A stretch of DNA of 51,753 bases from Verrucomicrobiota bacterium. Lineage in GTDB: Bacteria; Verrucomicrobiota; Verrucomicrobiia; Chthoniobacterales; UBA10450. Location of the stretch: the NCBI GenBank assembly GCA_003218535.1, contig QHNV01000057.1, positions 1-51,753 of the forward strand. Reading direction: 5' to 3'. The notes under the pieces are model-generated. The model was given only the letters and a program-made list of their open reading frames with translations, searched no databases and had not been told where the DNA came from. The position numbers and the translations under genes were made by a program. Each line of letters opens with the position of its first letter. Within the stretch, counting starts at the first letter, position 1. Shown piece after piece: positions 1-9,273 of the stretch.

Positions 1-2
1 AA

Positions 3-2273
3 ACCATTGGTGACGCGTTCCTGGTCGAATTCGGGAGTGCGCTGGAAGCAGCGCAATGCGCGATTGAAATCCAGCGAACGCTGGCCAAACGCAACGCCGA
101 TATCGCGCCTGATCGACGCATCGAGCTTAAAATCGGCGTTCACATTGGCGATGTGGTACATCGCGGGGGCGATGTTTATGGCGACGGAGTGAACATCGCT
201 TCACGGATCGAGCCCGTAGCGGGACCGGGCGGAATCTGTATCTCGATGGACGTGGAACGCCAGATTCGCAACGCGTTGGAGGCACGCTTTGAAAAGCTCG
301 CGACGACCGAGCTAAAGAACATTTCTGTGCCGATGGATTTATTTCGCATCGTACTGCCGTGGGAGACAAAGGCTCTGCCTTCGAAATCCGAAATCCGAAA
401 CCGCCAGTCCGGTCGAAGACTCGCCGCGAAGAGCTCGGACAAATCCGAAAGGCGGCCGCGCTCATGGATCTGGGTGGCGGCAGTAGCCGTCCTTTTGTTC
501 GTTATCGGTATCGGCTGGTGGTGGACTACTCACAAACCTCTACCGGCGCACGACCAACTTGTCAGCCGCGCGAGCGATCAACTTGGAAATATTCCTGAAA
601 AATCGATCGCCGTTCTGCCGTTTGAAAACCGCAGCGAAGACAAAGCGAATGCCTACTTTGCCGATGGTATCCAAGACGAGATTCTGACGCGCTTAGCCAA
701 GATCGCCGATCTGAAGGTAATCTCGCGCACTTCGACGCAGCATTACAAAAGCGCGCCGGAAAACCTGCCTGAGATCGGCAGGCTGCTTGGTGTCGCCCAT
801 ATTCTCGAAGGAAGCGTGCAGAAGAGCGGCGATGCCGTGCGCGTGAACGTGCAGCTAATCAAAGCAGCCAATGATTCGCATCTTTGGGCCGATACCTTTG
901 ATCGCAAATTGACCGATATTTTCTCTGTGGAGAGTGAAGTAGCCAAGGCGATCGCTGACCAATTGCGGGCGAAACTCACCGGTCAAGAAGTGCAAGTCAT
1001 CGCCGCCAAACCGACGGACAATGTTGAGGCATACGATGCCTACCTGCGGGGGCTGGCTTATACACTGAAGCCCACCACCAACCAGGCGAATACCCTTGGC
1101 GCACAGAAATACCTTAAGGAAGCGGTCCGCCTGGATCCGAAGTTCGCGCTTGCCTGGGCTCTGCTGTCATACACAGATGCGGTCGGCTACCTCACACTGG
1201 TTCTACAACCAACGGTCACTTTGCGTGAAGAGGCGCGGCAGGCAGCCGAAACCGCGGTCACTCTTCAGCCCAATCTCGGCGAGGCCATATTGGCCAAGGG
1301 AGCTTATTACTACTTCTGTCTAAAGGATTACGACACCGCGGTGCGTTACTTTGAGGAAGCACATCAGTTCCTGCCTAATAGCAGCCAGATTCCCGAGAAC
1401 CTAGCTTATGTCGCGCGGAGGCGAGGTCAGTGGGACCGGAGCGAGTCGTATTTCAACGAAGTCGAGCGACTCGATCCGCGCAATGTCGGCGTGCTCACCC
1501 AGCACGCGCTTTCCTACATCGCACTTCGTCGGTTCCCCGAAGCGCTGCGGAAGCTTGATCAGGTTCTCGATATCACACCCGACGATGTGGATACCATCGC
1601 GCTAAAGGCGTCTATTGCACAAGCGGAGGGCGACCTCCCGCGGGCCTCGGTGCTCCTTACACCGCTGCATCTTACCGCCGACCTCACCCAGGCTTTGGAA
1701 ACACAAGTTTACCAGGCGATCCTGGAGCGCCGCCCCGCCCAAATCGTTCCTCGGGCAAAGGAAATACTCAGCAAGCCGGACCCGGCGTTGGGCTTTTACA
1801 ATGGCGAACTGCGCTTTTGGTTAGGCTGGGCGCAAGAAGTTGCCGGCGATCATGCCGCTGCCCAGGAAACTTGGCGACAGGCGCGCAGCGAACTGGAATC
1901 TTTCCTCAAAGAACAGCCGCAAAATTACGTTCTCATGGGAGATCTCGCACTGACCAACATGGGTCTTGGTGACAAAGCCGCTGCCTTCGCTTTCATCGAC
2001 AAGGCGATGGCCGCGAATCCGATTGAAAAGGACGCGATGTCTGGTCCCCGGCCGGTCGAGATCCTGGCCCGGGTAGCGGCGCAGATGGGAGAGCCCGAGC
2101 GCGCCATCGCCGCTTTACAGAAGCTACTCTCGATGCCGTATGACGGCGCGCTGGCTGAGGATATACCGCTCACTCCCGCGCTGCTCCGGCTTGATCCGAT
2201 GTTCGATCCGCTCCGAAATGATCCGCGCTTTCAAAAACTCGCCGGCTCGGAAGTATCACAAGAGCCGCGCTGA
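3..2273 (+). CDS. Class III adenylate/guanylate cyclase domain (5' truncated by window) + TM + TolB-like/TPR C-terminal region
   Basis: Frame 3 is open from the window edge (TIGDAFLVEFGSALEAAQCAIEIQRTLAKRN...KIGVHIGDVVHRGGDVYGDGVNIASRIEP = cyclase core), then a TM helix (WIWVAAVAVLLFVIGIGWWW), 'KSIAVLPFENRSEDKANAYFADGIQDEILTRLAKI' and TPRs. The listed ORF start (153) is internal. Confidence 0.85.
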   Translation, partial: TIGDAFLVEFGSALEAAQCAIEIQRTLAKRNADIAPDRRIELKIGVHIGDVVHRGGDVYGDGVNIASRIEPVAGPGGICISMDVERQIRNALEARFEKLATTELKNISVPMDLFRIVLPWETKALPSKSEIRNRQSGRRLAAKSSDKSERRPRSWIWVAAVAVLLFVIGIGWWWTTHKPLPAHDQLVSRASDQLGNIPEKSIAVLPFENRSEDKANAYFADGIQDEILTRLAKIADLKVISRTSTQHYKSAPENLPEIGRLLGVAHILEGSVQKSGDAVRVNVQLIKAANDSHLWADTFDRKLTDIFSVESEVAKAIADQLRAKLTGQEVQVIAAKPTDNVEAYDAYLRGLAYTLKPTTNQANTLGAQKYLKEAVRLDPKFALAWALLSYTDAVGYLTLVLQPTVTLREEARQAAETAVTLQPNLGEAILAKGAYYYFCLKDYDTAVRYFEEAHQFLPNSSQIPENLAYVARRRGQWDRSESYFNEVERLDPRNVGVLTQHALSYIALRRFPEALRKLDQVLDITPDDVDTIALKASIAQAEGDLPRASVLLTPLHLTADLTQALETQVYQAILERRPAQIVPRAKEILSKPDPALGFYNGELRFWLGWAQEVAGDHAAAQETWRQARSELESFLKEQPQNYVLMGDLALTNMGLGDKAAAFAFIDKAMAANPIEKDAMSGPRPVEILARVAAQMGEPERAIAALQKLLSMPYDGALAEDIPLTPALLRLDPMFDPLRNDPRFQKLAGSEVSQEPR

Positions 2274-2355
2274 AGCAATTCGCGCTCTCTCTCACGTTCC
2301 TGCGATGGTTGGTTGCCGATCTTATGCGGCTGCCTTGATCAAACCGCACGTGAAA

Positions 2356-2790
2356 TCACGCGGCGGGGTCGATCACCTTGAGAAACGGGAAACGATGGAA
2401 ATCGGTGTCGCGGGTGTAGATCTCCCGAATGCCGTGCTCGCGCAAGAGAACGGCTGTGTGCACATCGTGCAAAATGTTGCCAGCCAGGTGCGGCACTTCA
2501 GAGATCGTTTGGCTTAACAATTCTGTGTGGCGATTGGTCGGTAATAGGATCCCCGCAGCGGGTGAATTGAGAAGAGTCTTCAGAAAATTCCAGGCAGAGC
2601 CCATTGGCCATGGTCTGGGCAAAACATTTGGATGGGTGCAGATGCGAAGGAATTCGTAACAGATTGGCCACGATAGGTACCACGGCGAGATCCCGAATCG
2701 ACACCGTTCAACGGCTTTCCGACAAGCATCGTGGAAATCTAAATCTCGGTTGGCGGCAGAAATGAGAACGTTCGTGTCAATGACCAGCAT
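2356..2790 (-). CDS. PIN-domain ribonuclease toxin, VapC-like
   Basis: MLVIDTNVLISAANRDLDFHDACRKAVE...YTRDTDFHRFPFLKVIDP: PIN acidic residues at both ends; directly downstream of a short antitoxin-like ORF. Confidence 0.8.
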   Translation of the reverse strand: MLVIDTNVLISAANRDLDFHDACRKAVERCRFGISPWYLSWPICYEFLRICTHPNVLPRPWPMGSAWNFLKTLLNSPAAGILLPTNRHTELLSQTISEVPHLAGNILHDVHTAVLLREHGIREIYTRDTDFHRFPFLKVIDPAA

Positions 2791-3027
2791 TCAGCGCCTC
2801 CCCTCCATGAAGTCGTAGAGGGCGTTGCGATCTGCAATGTCCACGCGCGGTTTTCCGCCACGCCATGTAGGGAGTCGCCGCAGCCTTTTTTTCTTTGACT
2901 GCTGAGCGGAGTGAAACAGCAGCCGTAGCGCAGCCTCGACAAGTTCCGACATGGTTTTTCGCTGCCGCGCAGCCTCCTGGCGCAGTCGCGCCATGACGGT
3001 GTCGTCGATGTTGAGCGTCGTCTTCAT
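2791..3027 (-). CDS. Ribbon-helix-helix antitoxin, VapB-like
   Basis: MKTTLNIDDTVMARLRQEAARQRKTMSELVEAALRLLF is RHH-like; start moved from 3123 to the internal ATG at 3027; next ORF (PIN) follows at once. Confidence 0.75.
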   Translation of the reverse strand: MKTTLNIDDTVMARLRQEAARQRKTMSELVEAALRLLFHSAQQSKKKRLRRLPTWRGGKPRVDIADRNALYDFMEGRR

Positions 3028-3041
3028 ATGGAAAACCATAT
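3026..3041. promoter_or_regulatory. Candidate VapB operator: palindrome ATATGG-AAAA-CCATAT with a further half-site-like GGTTATATGG at 3044-3053
   Basis: Perfect 6-bp inverted repeat with 4-bp spacer overlapping the antitoxin start codon. Confidence 0.4.
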
Positions 3042-3212
3042 CGGTTATATGGCTGTATGTCAAACTTCTTAACCTTAATCGGCCCATTCCTTCGGTCGGG
3101 ACACATCCGTCAACAGTCTTCAACCAGATTCAAAATTTAACGGCACCGGGGAACGTTGTCTTCGCATCACGTGCCCGCTAAACTGTGGCGTTCTCTCTCG
3201 GAGCCGCACCAC

Positions 3213-4382
3213 ATGACTACGACCTCACTCGATTACTACGCCATGGAAGAGCTACTAACGGAAGAGGAGCGCGCAGCGCGCGATCGAGCGCGGCAGTTCG
3301 TGCAGGAGGAAGCCATGCGCGAGATCGTGCCATGCCATCGCGCCGGGAAGTTCCCGGAACATCTCATACCGCGCATGGGTGCGTTAGGCTTTTACGCCCC
3401 GTATCTTAAAGAGCACGGCTACACAGGGCTGAGTCACACGGCCTACGGACTGATCATGCAGGAACTTGAGCGAGCTGACTCGGGCCTGCGTTCGCTGGCG
3501 TCAGTGCAAGGTGCGCTTACAATCCAAGCGATTCATTCGTTCGGTTCGCCCGAGCAACACGCGCGTTGGCTGCCGGGATTGGTTTCGGGCGAACGCGTCG
3601 GTTGTTTTGCACTAACGGAACATGGACACGGCTCAGATCCCGGCGGCATGGAAACGCGTGCCACCCGCGACGGCGATTATTATATCTTGAACGGGAGTAA
3701 ATGTTGGATTGGCAATGCGTCGATAGCGGATGTGAAAGTGGTTTGGGCGAAGGACGACGATGGACGAGTCGGCGGATTCGTCGTGGAGAAGGATGCGCCG
3801 GGATTTCGCGCACAGGATATCGAGGGAAAATTCAGCCTGCGCATGTCGCGCACATCGGAGTGTTGGTTCGAGAATTGCCGGATACCGGTGGAGAATCGTC
3901 TGCCCACCACGTCGGGACTGGCGGCGCCGTTATCGTGTCTCTCGCACGCGCGCGCGGGCATTGCGTGGGGCGTCATTGGAGCAGCGATTGATTGTTACGA
4001 GACTGCGCTTGCCTATGCAAAAGCACGCAAACAATTCGACCGTCCGATTGCCGGCTTCCAACTGGTTCAAGAGAAACTTGTCTGGATGGTACAGGAAATC
4101 ACCAAGGCGCAACTGCTGGCGCTGCGGCTTACGCGGATGATGGAAGCTGGCGGCGCAATTCCGGCGCAAATTTCGCTGGCGAAACGGAACAACGCGTGGA
4201 TGGCTCTCGAATGCGCGCGCAAGGCCCGCGACATTCTGGGCGCTGCGGGGATTACGGATCGCTACTCTGTGATCCGTCACTTAATGAACCTCGAAACCGT
4301 TTACACATACGAAGGCACACACGACATTCACACCTTGATTGTCGGACGCGACATTACGGGACTCGATGCCTTCGGTGGGTGA
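3213..4382 (+). CDS. Acyl-CoA dehydrogenase, glutaryl-CoA dehydrogenase-like
   Basis: GCFALTEHGHGSDPGGMETRA, ARKQFDRPIAGFQLVQEKL, TYEGTHDIHTLIVGRDITG with catalytic Glu. Start chosen at MTTTSLDYYAMEELL. Confidence 0.85.
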   Translation: MTTTSLDYYAMEELLTEEERAARDRARQFVQEEAMREIVPCHRAGKFPEHLIPRMGALGFYAPYLKEHGYTGLSHTAYGLIMQELERADSGLRSLASVQGALTIQAIHSFGSPEQHARWLPGLVSGERVGCFALTEHGHGSDPGGMETRATRDGDYYILNGSKCWIGNASIADVKVVWAKDDDGRVGGFVVEKDAPGFRAQDIEGKFSLRMSRTSECWFENCRIPVENRLPTTSGLAAPLSCLSHARAGIAWGVIGAAIDCYETALAYAKARKQFDRPIAGFQLVQEKLVWMVQEITKAQLLALRLTRMMEAGGAIPAQISLAKRNNAWMALECARKARDILGAAGITDRYSVIRHLMNLETVYTYEGTHDIHTLIVGRDITGLDAFGG

Positions 4383-4443
4383 AATGAGTTCTCTGTCGCC
4401 GCGTTGTGAAAAATACCTTAGAGAAGACGCCTCGGCTATTTGT

Positions 4444-4470
4444 TGTAGCTGGGGTCGCTGACCCCGGCCA
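4444..4470 (+). repeat. REP-like hairpin: TGTAGCTGGGGTCGCTGACCCCGGCCA
   Basis: TGTAGC anchor + GGGGTC-gct-GACCCC stem-loop; near-identical direct copy at 4990-5017. Confidence 0.8.
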
Positions 4471-4497
4471 GTTGAAGGATCTCATTAGCGGCCGCGG

Positions 4498-5028
4498 CTA
4501 CAACATCAACATTTCAACTTCGCCGGCGTATGGCCAGTTATCCGCTGTTGTAACGAGACCAGCGCGCACCGGGTTATCGAAAACGTAATTCCATTTTTCG
4601 GCATAACTTTCGCTCGAGCGAAGAACATGATCGAAAAACTCGCGCTGCCAAAGCGACGACGTTGTGGCTGCGCCCGCTGACCGCGGCGCAACGATCTTAT
4701 TAATCCGCTTAGCAGTCCAACTCTTCCAAGCAGCGATGAATTCGGACAGGGTTTTTGCGTCCATTTCCGGTCTGCAAAAGAAATGAACGTGATCAGGCAT
4801 GATCAAGTACCGGCCCACAGCCCAGCCGTGACGATCTCGCGCCCCAAGCCATTCGTCCGTCAGAATGTTTGCGATGTCATTTCGTGCAAGGATTCGACGT
4901 CGATCCTTCGTGCATGTCGTGACGAAATAAATCGGTTGGTCGATCCAAACACGGTCGAGTCGTCTCAGATGCTCATGCATCGCTGTCTGTTGCAGCTGGG
5001 GTCGCTGACCCCGGCCAAGGGAAAACAA
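4498..5028 (-). CDS. REP-associated tyrosine transposase (RAYT, Y1/IS200-like)
   Basis: MHEHLRRLDRVWIDQPIYFVTTCTKDRRRIL...YLIMPDHVHFFCRP...EKWNYVFDNPVRAGLV: HUH motif (HVH) and RAYT C-terminal signature; REP-like hairpins at both ends. Start may be at the internal Met (MHEHL). Confidence 0.85.
   Translation of the reverse strand: MFSLGRGQRPQLQQTAMHEHLRRLDRVWIDQPIYFVTTCTKDRRRILARNDIANILTDEWLGARDRHGWAVGRYLIMPDHVHFFCRPEMDAKTLSEFIAAWKSWTAKRINKIVAPRSAGAATTSSLWQREFFDHVLRSSESYAEKWNYVFDNPVRAGLVTTADNWPYAGEVEMLML
4990..5017 (+). repeat. REP-like hairpin, direct copy of 4444-4470
   Basis: TTGCAGCTGGGGTCGCTGACCCCGGCCA. Confidence 0.8.
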
Positions 5029-5036
5029 AATTACCG

Positions 5037-5063
5037 GCCGCGGTCGGCAACCGCGGCTACAAC
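5037..5063 (-). repeat. REP-like hairpin with TGTAGC anchor on the minus strand
   Basis: Minus strand GTTGTAGCCGCGGTTGCCGACCGCGGCCG: stem CCGCGGT/ACCGCGG. Confidence 0.65.
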
Positions 5064-5149
5064 TACTCGTGTTTCGCCCCGACAGAGAGAAGCGGCTACA
5101 GCCCGGTTTGGGATGACACAGAGCGATGATTAGCTAAAGTTATTTAGCT

Positions 5150-6379
5150 ATGAACGAAGTTTACATTCTCGGCGGAGGGCGCACGGATTTTAAGCGCAAC
5201 CTAAAAAAGGAAGGCAAAACCATCCGGCACATCATTATTGAGGCCGGCAAGAAGGCGATCGACGATGCAAAGATTGATCCGGCGGAGATTCAAGCCGGTG
5301 CAGTTGGCAATTTCAACGCGGGCCAGTTTACCAAACAGTTGCAGCTCGGCGCGTTTATTCCGGAGATCGATCCGAAATTGCGTGGCATTCCGACGATGCA
5401 CACCGAAGCAGCCTGCGCATCCGGCGCTCTCTCGGTACTGCTTGGCGCGGAATGGATCATAGGTGGATTTTACGATGTTGTTCTCGTGGTCGGAGCGGAA
5501 CAGCAAAAGACGATGTCGGCGCTCGATGGCTCCGATGTGCTCGGCGCGGCTGCCGATTATCACAATGAAAAGCCCGAGTATGGCGATTTCATGTTCCCGA
5601 AATTGTTCGGGCGCATCGCGCAGATTTACATCGAGAAATACGGCGCAACCGAAGCGGATCTCGCACAGGTCGCTTGGAAAAACTACGCTCATGCCAAGCT
5701 GAATCCGCTGGCGCAAATGCGCGACGCCGATCTTACGCTCGATGCCGCATCGCAAGTCTCTGACAAAAACCCGCACGTGGCGCCGCCACTCAAAGTTTCC
5801 GATTGTTCTCAAATCACCGACGGGGCGGTATCCGTTGTTCTCGTTTCAGGAAAGTATCTGGACAAAATCGGCCGCGACAAGAACAAGACCGTCCGGCTCC
5901 TTGGCTACGGGCACACGACCGATTATCTGCCGCTCGACAAAAAAGATGCGCCAACGTTTTCGACCGCACGCAAGGCAGCCGAAAAAGCTTTCCGAATGGC
6001 GAACCTCACGCCGCGCGATCTCCAAGGCGCCGACGTCCACGATTGTTTCTCCATCACCGAAATCGTCGCTTACGAAATTCTCGGACTCGCCGAACCGGGT
6101 AAAGGCGTAGAGCTTGTGAAGAGCGGCGCGACGACGTTGCCGCAGGTACGCCAGGAAAAATCCAAAGCGTCATTCGAGATCCCAGTCAACGCCGGTGGCG
6201 GCTTGATTGGCGATGGTCATCCGGTCGGTGCAACCGGCGTGCGTCAGGTTTTCGAGGCTTATCAACAACTAACTGAACAGGCTGGCAGGCGCCAGATCGA
6301 AAACGCGAAAAGATTCCTCACGTTCAACATGGGCGGCAGCCTTACCACTTCGGTGGCGATGGTCTGGAGCCGGGAGTAA
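5150..6379 (+). CDS. Thiolase family protein (acetyl-CoA acyltransferase/SCPx-type)
   Basis: TEAACASGALSVLLGAEWI nucleophile region; GGGLIGDGHPVGATGVRQVFE C-terminal thiolase motif. Confidence 0.85.
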   Translation: MNEVYILGGGRTDFKRNLKKEGKTIRHIIIEAGKKAIDDAKIDPAEIQAGAVGNFNAGQFTKQLQLGAFIPEIDPKLRGIPTMHTEAACASGALSVLLGAEWIIGGFYDVVLVVGAEQQKTMSALDGSDVLGAAADYHNEKPEYGDFMFPKLFGRIAQIYIEKYGATEADLAQVAWKNYAHAKLNPLAQMRDADLTLDAASQVSDKNPHVAPPLKVSDCSQITDGAVSVVLVSGKYLDKIGRDKNKTVRLLGYGHTTDYLPLDKKDAPTFSTARKAAEKAFRMANLTPRDLQGADVHDCFSITEIVAYEILGLAEPGKGVELVKSGATTLPQVRQEKSKASFEIPVNAGGGLIGDGHPVGATGVRQVFEAYQQLTEQAGRRQIENAKRFLTFNMGGSLTTSVAMVWSRE

Positions 6380-6387
6380 ATCGAGAG

Positions 6388-6777
6388 ATGGCGAAAGTTC
6401 CGTTCATGCTCGGGGAGGTCGGTCACTTTGGATTGGCGGTACGCGATCCGGAGAAGAGCGCAAAATGGTTCGAGCGCGCGTTGGGGTTGGGAAAAGAGTT
6501 CGATTTCGATAACGGCGTTGCAGTCGGCAACGACTACGTCACCATTGCCTTGTTCAAAGGCAAACCGTCGCCGGAAACGATTGATCACATGTCGTTTCAT
6601 CTGCCGGATATGGCAACGCTGTGCAAAGCGCTTGCGCATCTGAAAAGTATCGGCGCCGACATCGAAGATCCAGGCGACGAAATCGGGCCTGAAGCGCCTG
6701 GCTCGAAAAACATGGGCCTTTGGTTCCACGATCCTGACGGCTACCGCTGGGAACTCAGCGTTCTCGGCGGTAAATAG
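6388..6777 (+). CDS. VOC (glyoxalase/dioxygenase superfamily) protein
   Basis: VGHFGLAVRDPEKSAKWFERALGL...LWFHDPDGYRWEL. Confidence 0.8.
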   Translation: MAKVPFMLGEVGHFGLAVRDPEKSAKWFERALGLGKEFDFDNGVAVGNDYVTIALFKGKPSPETIDHMSFHLPDMATLCKALAHLKSIGADIEDPGDEIGPEAPGSKNMGLWFHDPDGYRWELSVLGGK

Positions 6778-6874
6778 GCAACAGCTCACTCATCGGTGTG
6801 CGTAGCGCACGGCCAAGTGCCTACATTGACGCGATGTTTAACGATCTTAATTTTTTTCATCCTAACTTTACAAG

Positions 6875-8098
6875 ATGAGTACTTCTGTGACAGAAAAAGG
6901 GGATGGGAAAGAATTCGTCTCGCACGCGCCCGGCTATTGGTCGCGGAATGGCGGAGCTGCGCTGGAGCAGTGGAACGATTGGAAGTGGCAACTCAAAAAC
7001 AGGATCACAACCCTGGCCCAGCTCGAGGAACATCTTGAGCTCAATGAGGAAGAGCGCAGCGGCGTTTTGCTTTCCGGCGACAAGCTCGCGCTCGCAATCA
7101 CGCCGCACTTTTTCAATCTAATTCCGCGCGATAATCCGGACGATCCGATCCGGCGCCAAGTCATTCCGCGCATCGAAGAGAGTTGGACGTCCCCATACGA
7201 CATGGCTGACCCATGCGGTGAAGATTCGCATATGCCCGTTCCGGGCCTGGTTCATCGCTATCCTGATCGAGTTTTGTTTTTGGTGACGGATCGGTGCGCC
7301 AGCTATTGCCGGTATTGCACGCGGAGCCGCGTCGTGAGCGGGGTCGGCGAACAGGAATTGCACACCGATTTTGAAGAAGCATTCCGTTACCTCGAACAGC
7401 ACACTGAAGTGCGCGATGTGTTGCTGAGTGGTGGCGACGCGCTCATCTTCTCCGACGATAAGATCGAGAAACTGCTTTCGCGGCTGCGAGCGATAAAGCA
7501 CATCGAGTTTCTCCGGATCGGGACGCGTGTTCCGATTTTCCTGCCGCAACGCATCACCTCGGAACTGTGCGCAAAGCTTGCGAAATATCATCCGCTCTGG
7601 ATGAGCGTGCACGTCAATCACCAGCGCGAGCTAACGATTGAAGTGAAAGCAGCGCTGGAGCGTTTGGCAAACGCCGGCATTCCGTTGGGGAACCAGAGTG
7701 TGTTGCTCAAAGGCGTGAACGACAATATCGAGACGATGAAAATGCTCGTGCAGAAGTTGCTCATGTGCCGCGTCCGACCGTATTACCTGTACCAGTGCGA
7801 CCTGATAAATGGCTCCTCGCATCTGCGCACCTCGGTCGCAAAGGGCATAGAGATCATCGAGGGTCTGCGCGGACACACCACGGGCTACGCCGTGCCGCAA
7901 TACGTCATCGATTCGCCTGGTGGTGGCGGCAAAGTCCCCATCAATCCCGGCTACATTCTCTATCACGACAAGGAAAAAATCGTCATCCGCAATTACGAAG
8001 GCAAGATCTTCGAGTATCCCGAGACGGGCAACGAAAGCGTGGAGTTCGCGCGCTCCCAATCCCAGCGCGATTACCACGACGAGTTTTTGTACTCTTAG
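6875..8098 (+). CDS. kamA: L-lysine 2,3-aminomutase (radical SAM)
   Basis: VTDRCASYCRYCTRSRVV radical-SAM CxxxCxxC motif; DVLLSGGDALIFSDDKIEKLL; DSPGGGGKVPINPGYI. Confidence 0.88.
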   Translation: MSTSVTEKGDGKEFVSHAPGYWSRNGGAALEQWNDWKWQLKNRITTLAQLEEHLELNEEERSGVLLSGDKLALAITPHFFNLIPRDNPDDPIRRQVIPRIEESWTSPYDMADPCGEDSHMPVPGLVHRYPDRVLFLVTDRCASYCRYCTRSRVVSGVGEQELHTDFEEAFRYLEQHTEVRDVLLSGGDALIFSDDKIEKLLSRLRAIKHIEFLRIGTRVPIFLPQRITSELCAKLAKYHPLWMSVHVNHQRELTIEVKAALERLANAGIPLGNQSVLLKGVNDNIETMKMLVQKLLMCRVRPYYLYQCDLINGSSHLRTSVAKGIEIIEGLRGHTTGYAVPQYVIDSPGGGGKVPINPGYILYHDKEKIVIRNYEGKIFEYPETGNESVEFARSQSQRDYHDEFLYS

Positions 8099-8270
8099 TC
8101 AAACCGGCTCCTGAGAGGCCGCGATAATTCTCTGATGGTTTGAGGAGGCGATACTTGCGAAGCGGATTTCTCCATGGTACCGCTCATTCCGATTCGCTCG
8201 ATCGCGGTCGGCGATGTCGGGCTCGCGACAGCCTGTGCGAAGGTCCGTTTCGATTCTAAATTTACGAACG

Positions 8271-9230
8271 ATGGCAAAGCAGGATGACCGTCAGTCGAGC
8301 GCGGATTTTTGGCCGGCGTTGCCTTTTAATGAATGGCAAGCGACAGCCGAGACGTTGCATATGTGGACACAGATCGTGGGCAAGGTTCGCCTCACGCTCA
8401 GTCCCTGGATCAATCATTCATGGCACGTCACGCTCTACGTGACTTCACGTGGCCTGACCACTTCGCCCATTCCACACGAGCTTTATACGTTCGAGATCGA
8501 CTTTGATTTCATCGACCACGAATTGCGTATCCTGAAAAGTGACGGCGCCGTTCGCGTATTCAAGCTTCGACCGCAACCAGTGGCCGAATTTTATAATGCG
8601 GTCATGAATGGGCTCGACGAGCTCAGCTTGCACGTGAAAATCGACACCACGCCAAACGAGATTGCCGATCCGATTCCATTCGATCGGGACGAAACCCACG
8701 GATCATACGATTCGGAGTATGCGAATCGATTTTGGCGCGTGCTGTTGCAATCCACGCGCGTGCTTACGGAATTTCGGTCGCGCTTCTGCGGAAAATGCAG
8801 CCCGGTGCATTTCTTCTGGGGAAGCTTCGACCTCGCGGTCACGCGATTCTCTGGACGTGCGGCGCCGCCGCATCCGGGTGGAATCCCGCATCTGCCAGAC
8901 CGTGTGACCCGTGAAGCGTACGCGCAGGAAGTCAGCAGCGTCGGTTTTTGGCCAGGCAACGCTGCGAGTCCCACGCCAATTTTCTACTCCTACGCTTACC
9001 CCGAGCCGCATGGATTTTCGCAAGCGAAAGTACGCCCGGCGGAAGCTACGTACTTAACGCAATTACGCGAGTTCGTTCTTCCGTACGATGTCGTCCGCAA
9101 TGCGACGTCGCCCGACGACGTTCTTCTGGATTTTGCGCAGAGCACTTACGATGCCGCATCGACTTTGGGCAATTGGGATCGTGCAGCACTGGAGGAATCT
9201 AGCCTTAAGCCTCCGAAACCGGTGGAATAG
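8271..9230 (+). CDS. DUF5996-like conserved protein
   Basis: FWPALPFNEWQATAETLHMWTQIVGKVRL...WWNHSWHVTLYVTSRGLTT-type N-terminus and FFWGSFDLAVTRFSGR; start set at MAKQDDRQ. Confidence 0.65.
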   Translation: MAKQDDRQSSADFWPALPFNEWQATAETLHMWTQIVGKVRLTLSPWINHSWHVTLYVTSRGLTTSPIPHELYTFEIDFDFIDHELRILKSDGAVRVFKLRPQPVAEFYNAVMNGLDELSLHVKIDTTPNEIADPIPFDRDETHGSYDSEYANRFWRVLLQSTRVLTEFRSRFCGKCSPVHFFWGSFDLAVTRFSGRAAPPHPGGIPHLPDRVTREAYAQEVSSVGFWPGNAASPTPIFYSYAYPEPHGFSQAKVRPAEATYLTQLREFVLPYDVVRNATSPDDVLLDFAQSTYDAASTLGNWDRAALEESSLKPPKPVE

Positions 9231-9273
9231 CTTGCTTTGGCGCGGCGACACGCCGTTGCAATATCGCTCTTCG

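Noticed and set aside
127-465. Minus-strand ORFs at the window start
   Set aside because: Antisense to the cyclase coding frame, which is open from the window edge.
5201-5812. 203-aa minus-strand ORF antisense to the thiolase
   Set aside because: Antisense artefact of codon bias in a well-supported thiolase.
3213-8098. A dedicated lysine fermentation cluster (GcdH-like, thiolase, KamA)
   Set aside because: The genes are neighbours, but a RAYT/REP unit lies between them and no other beta-lysine pathway genes are seen; proximity alone is insufficient.
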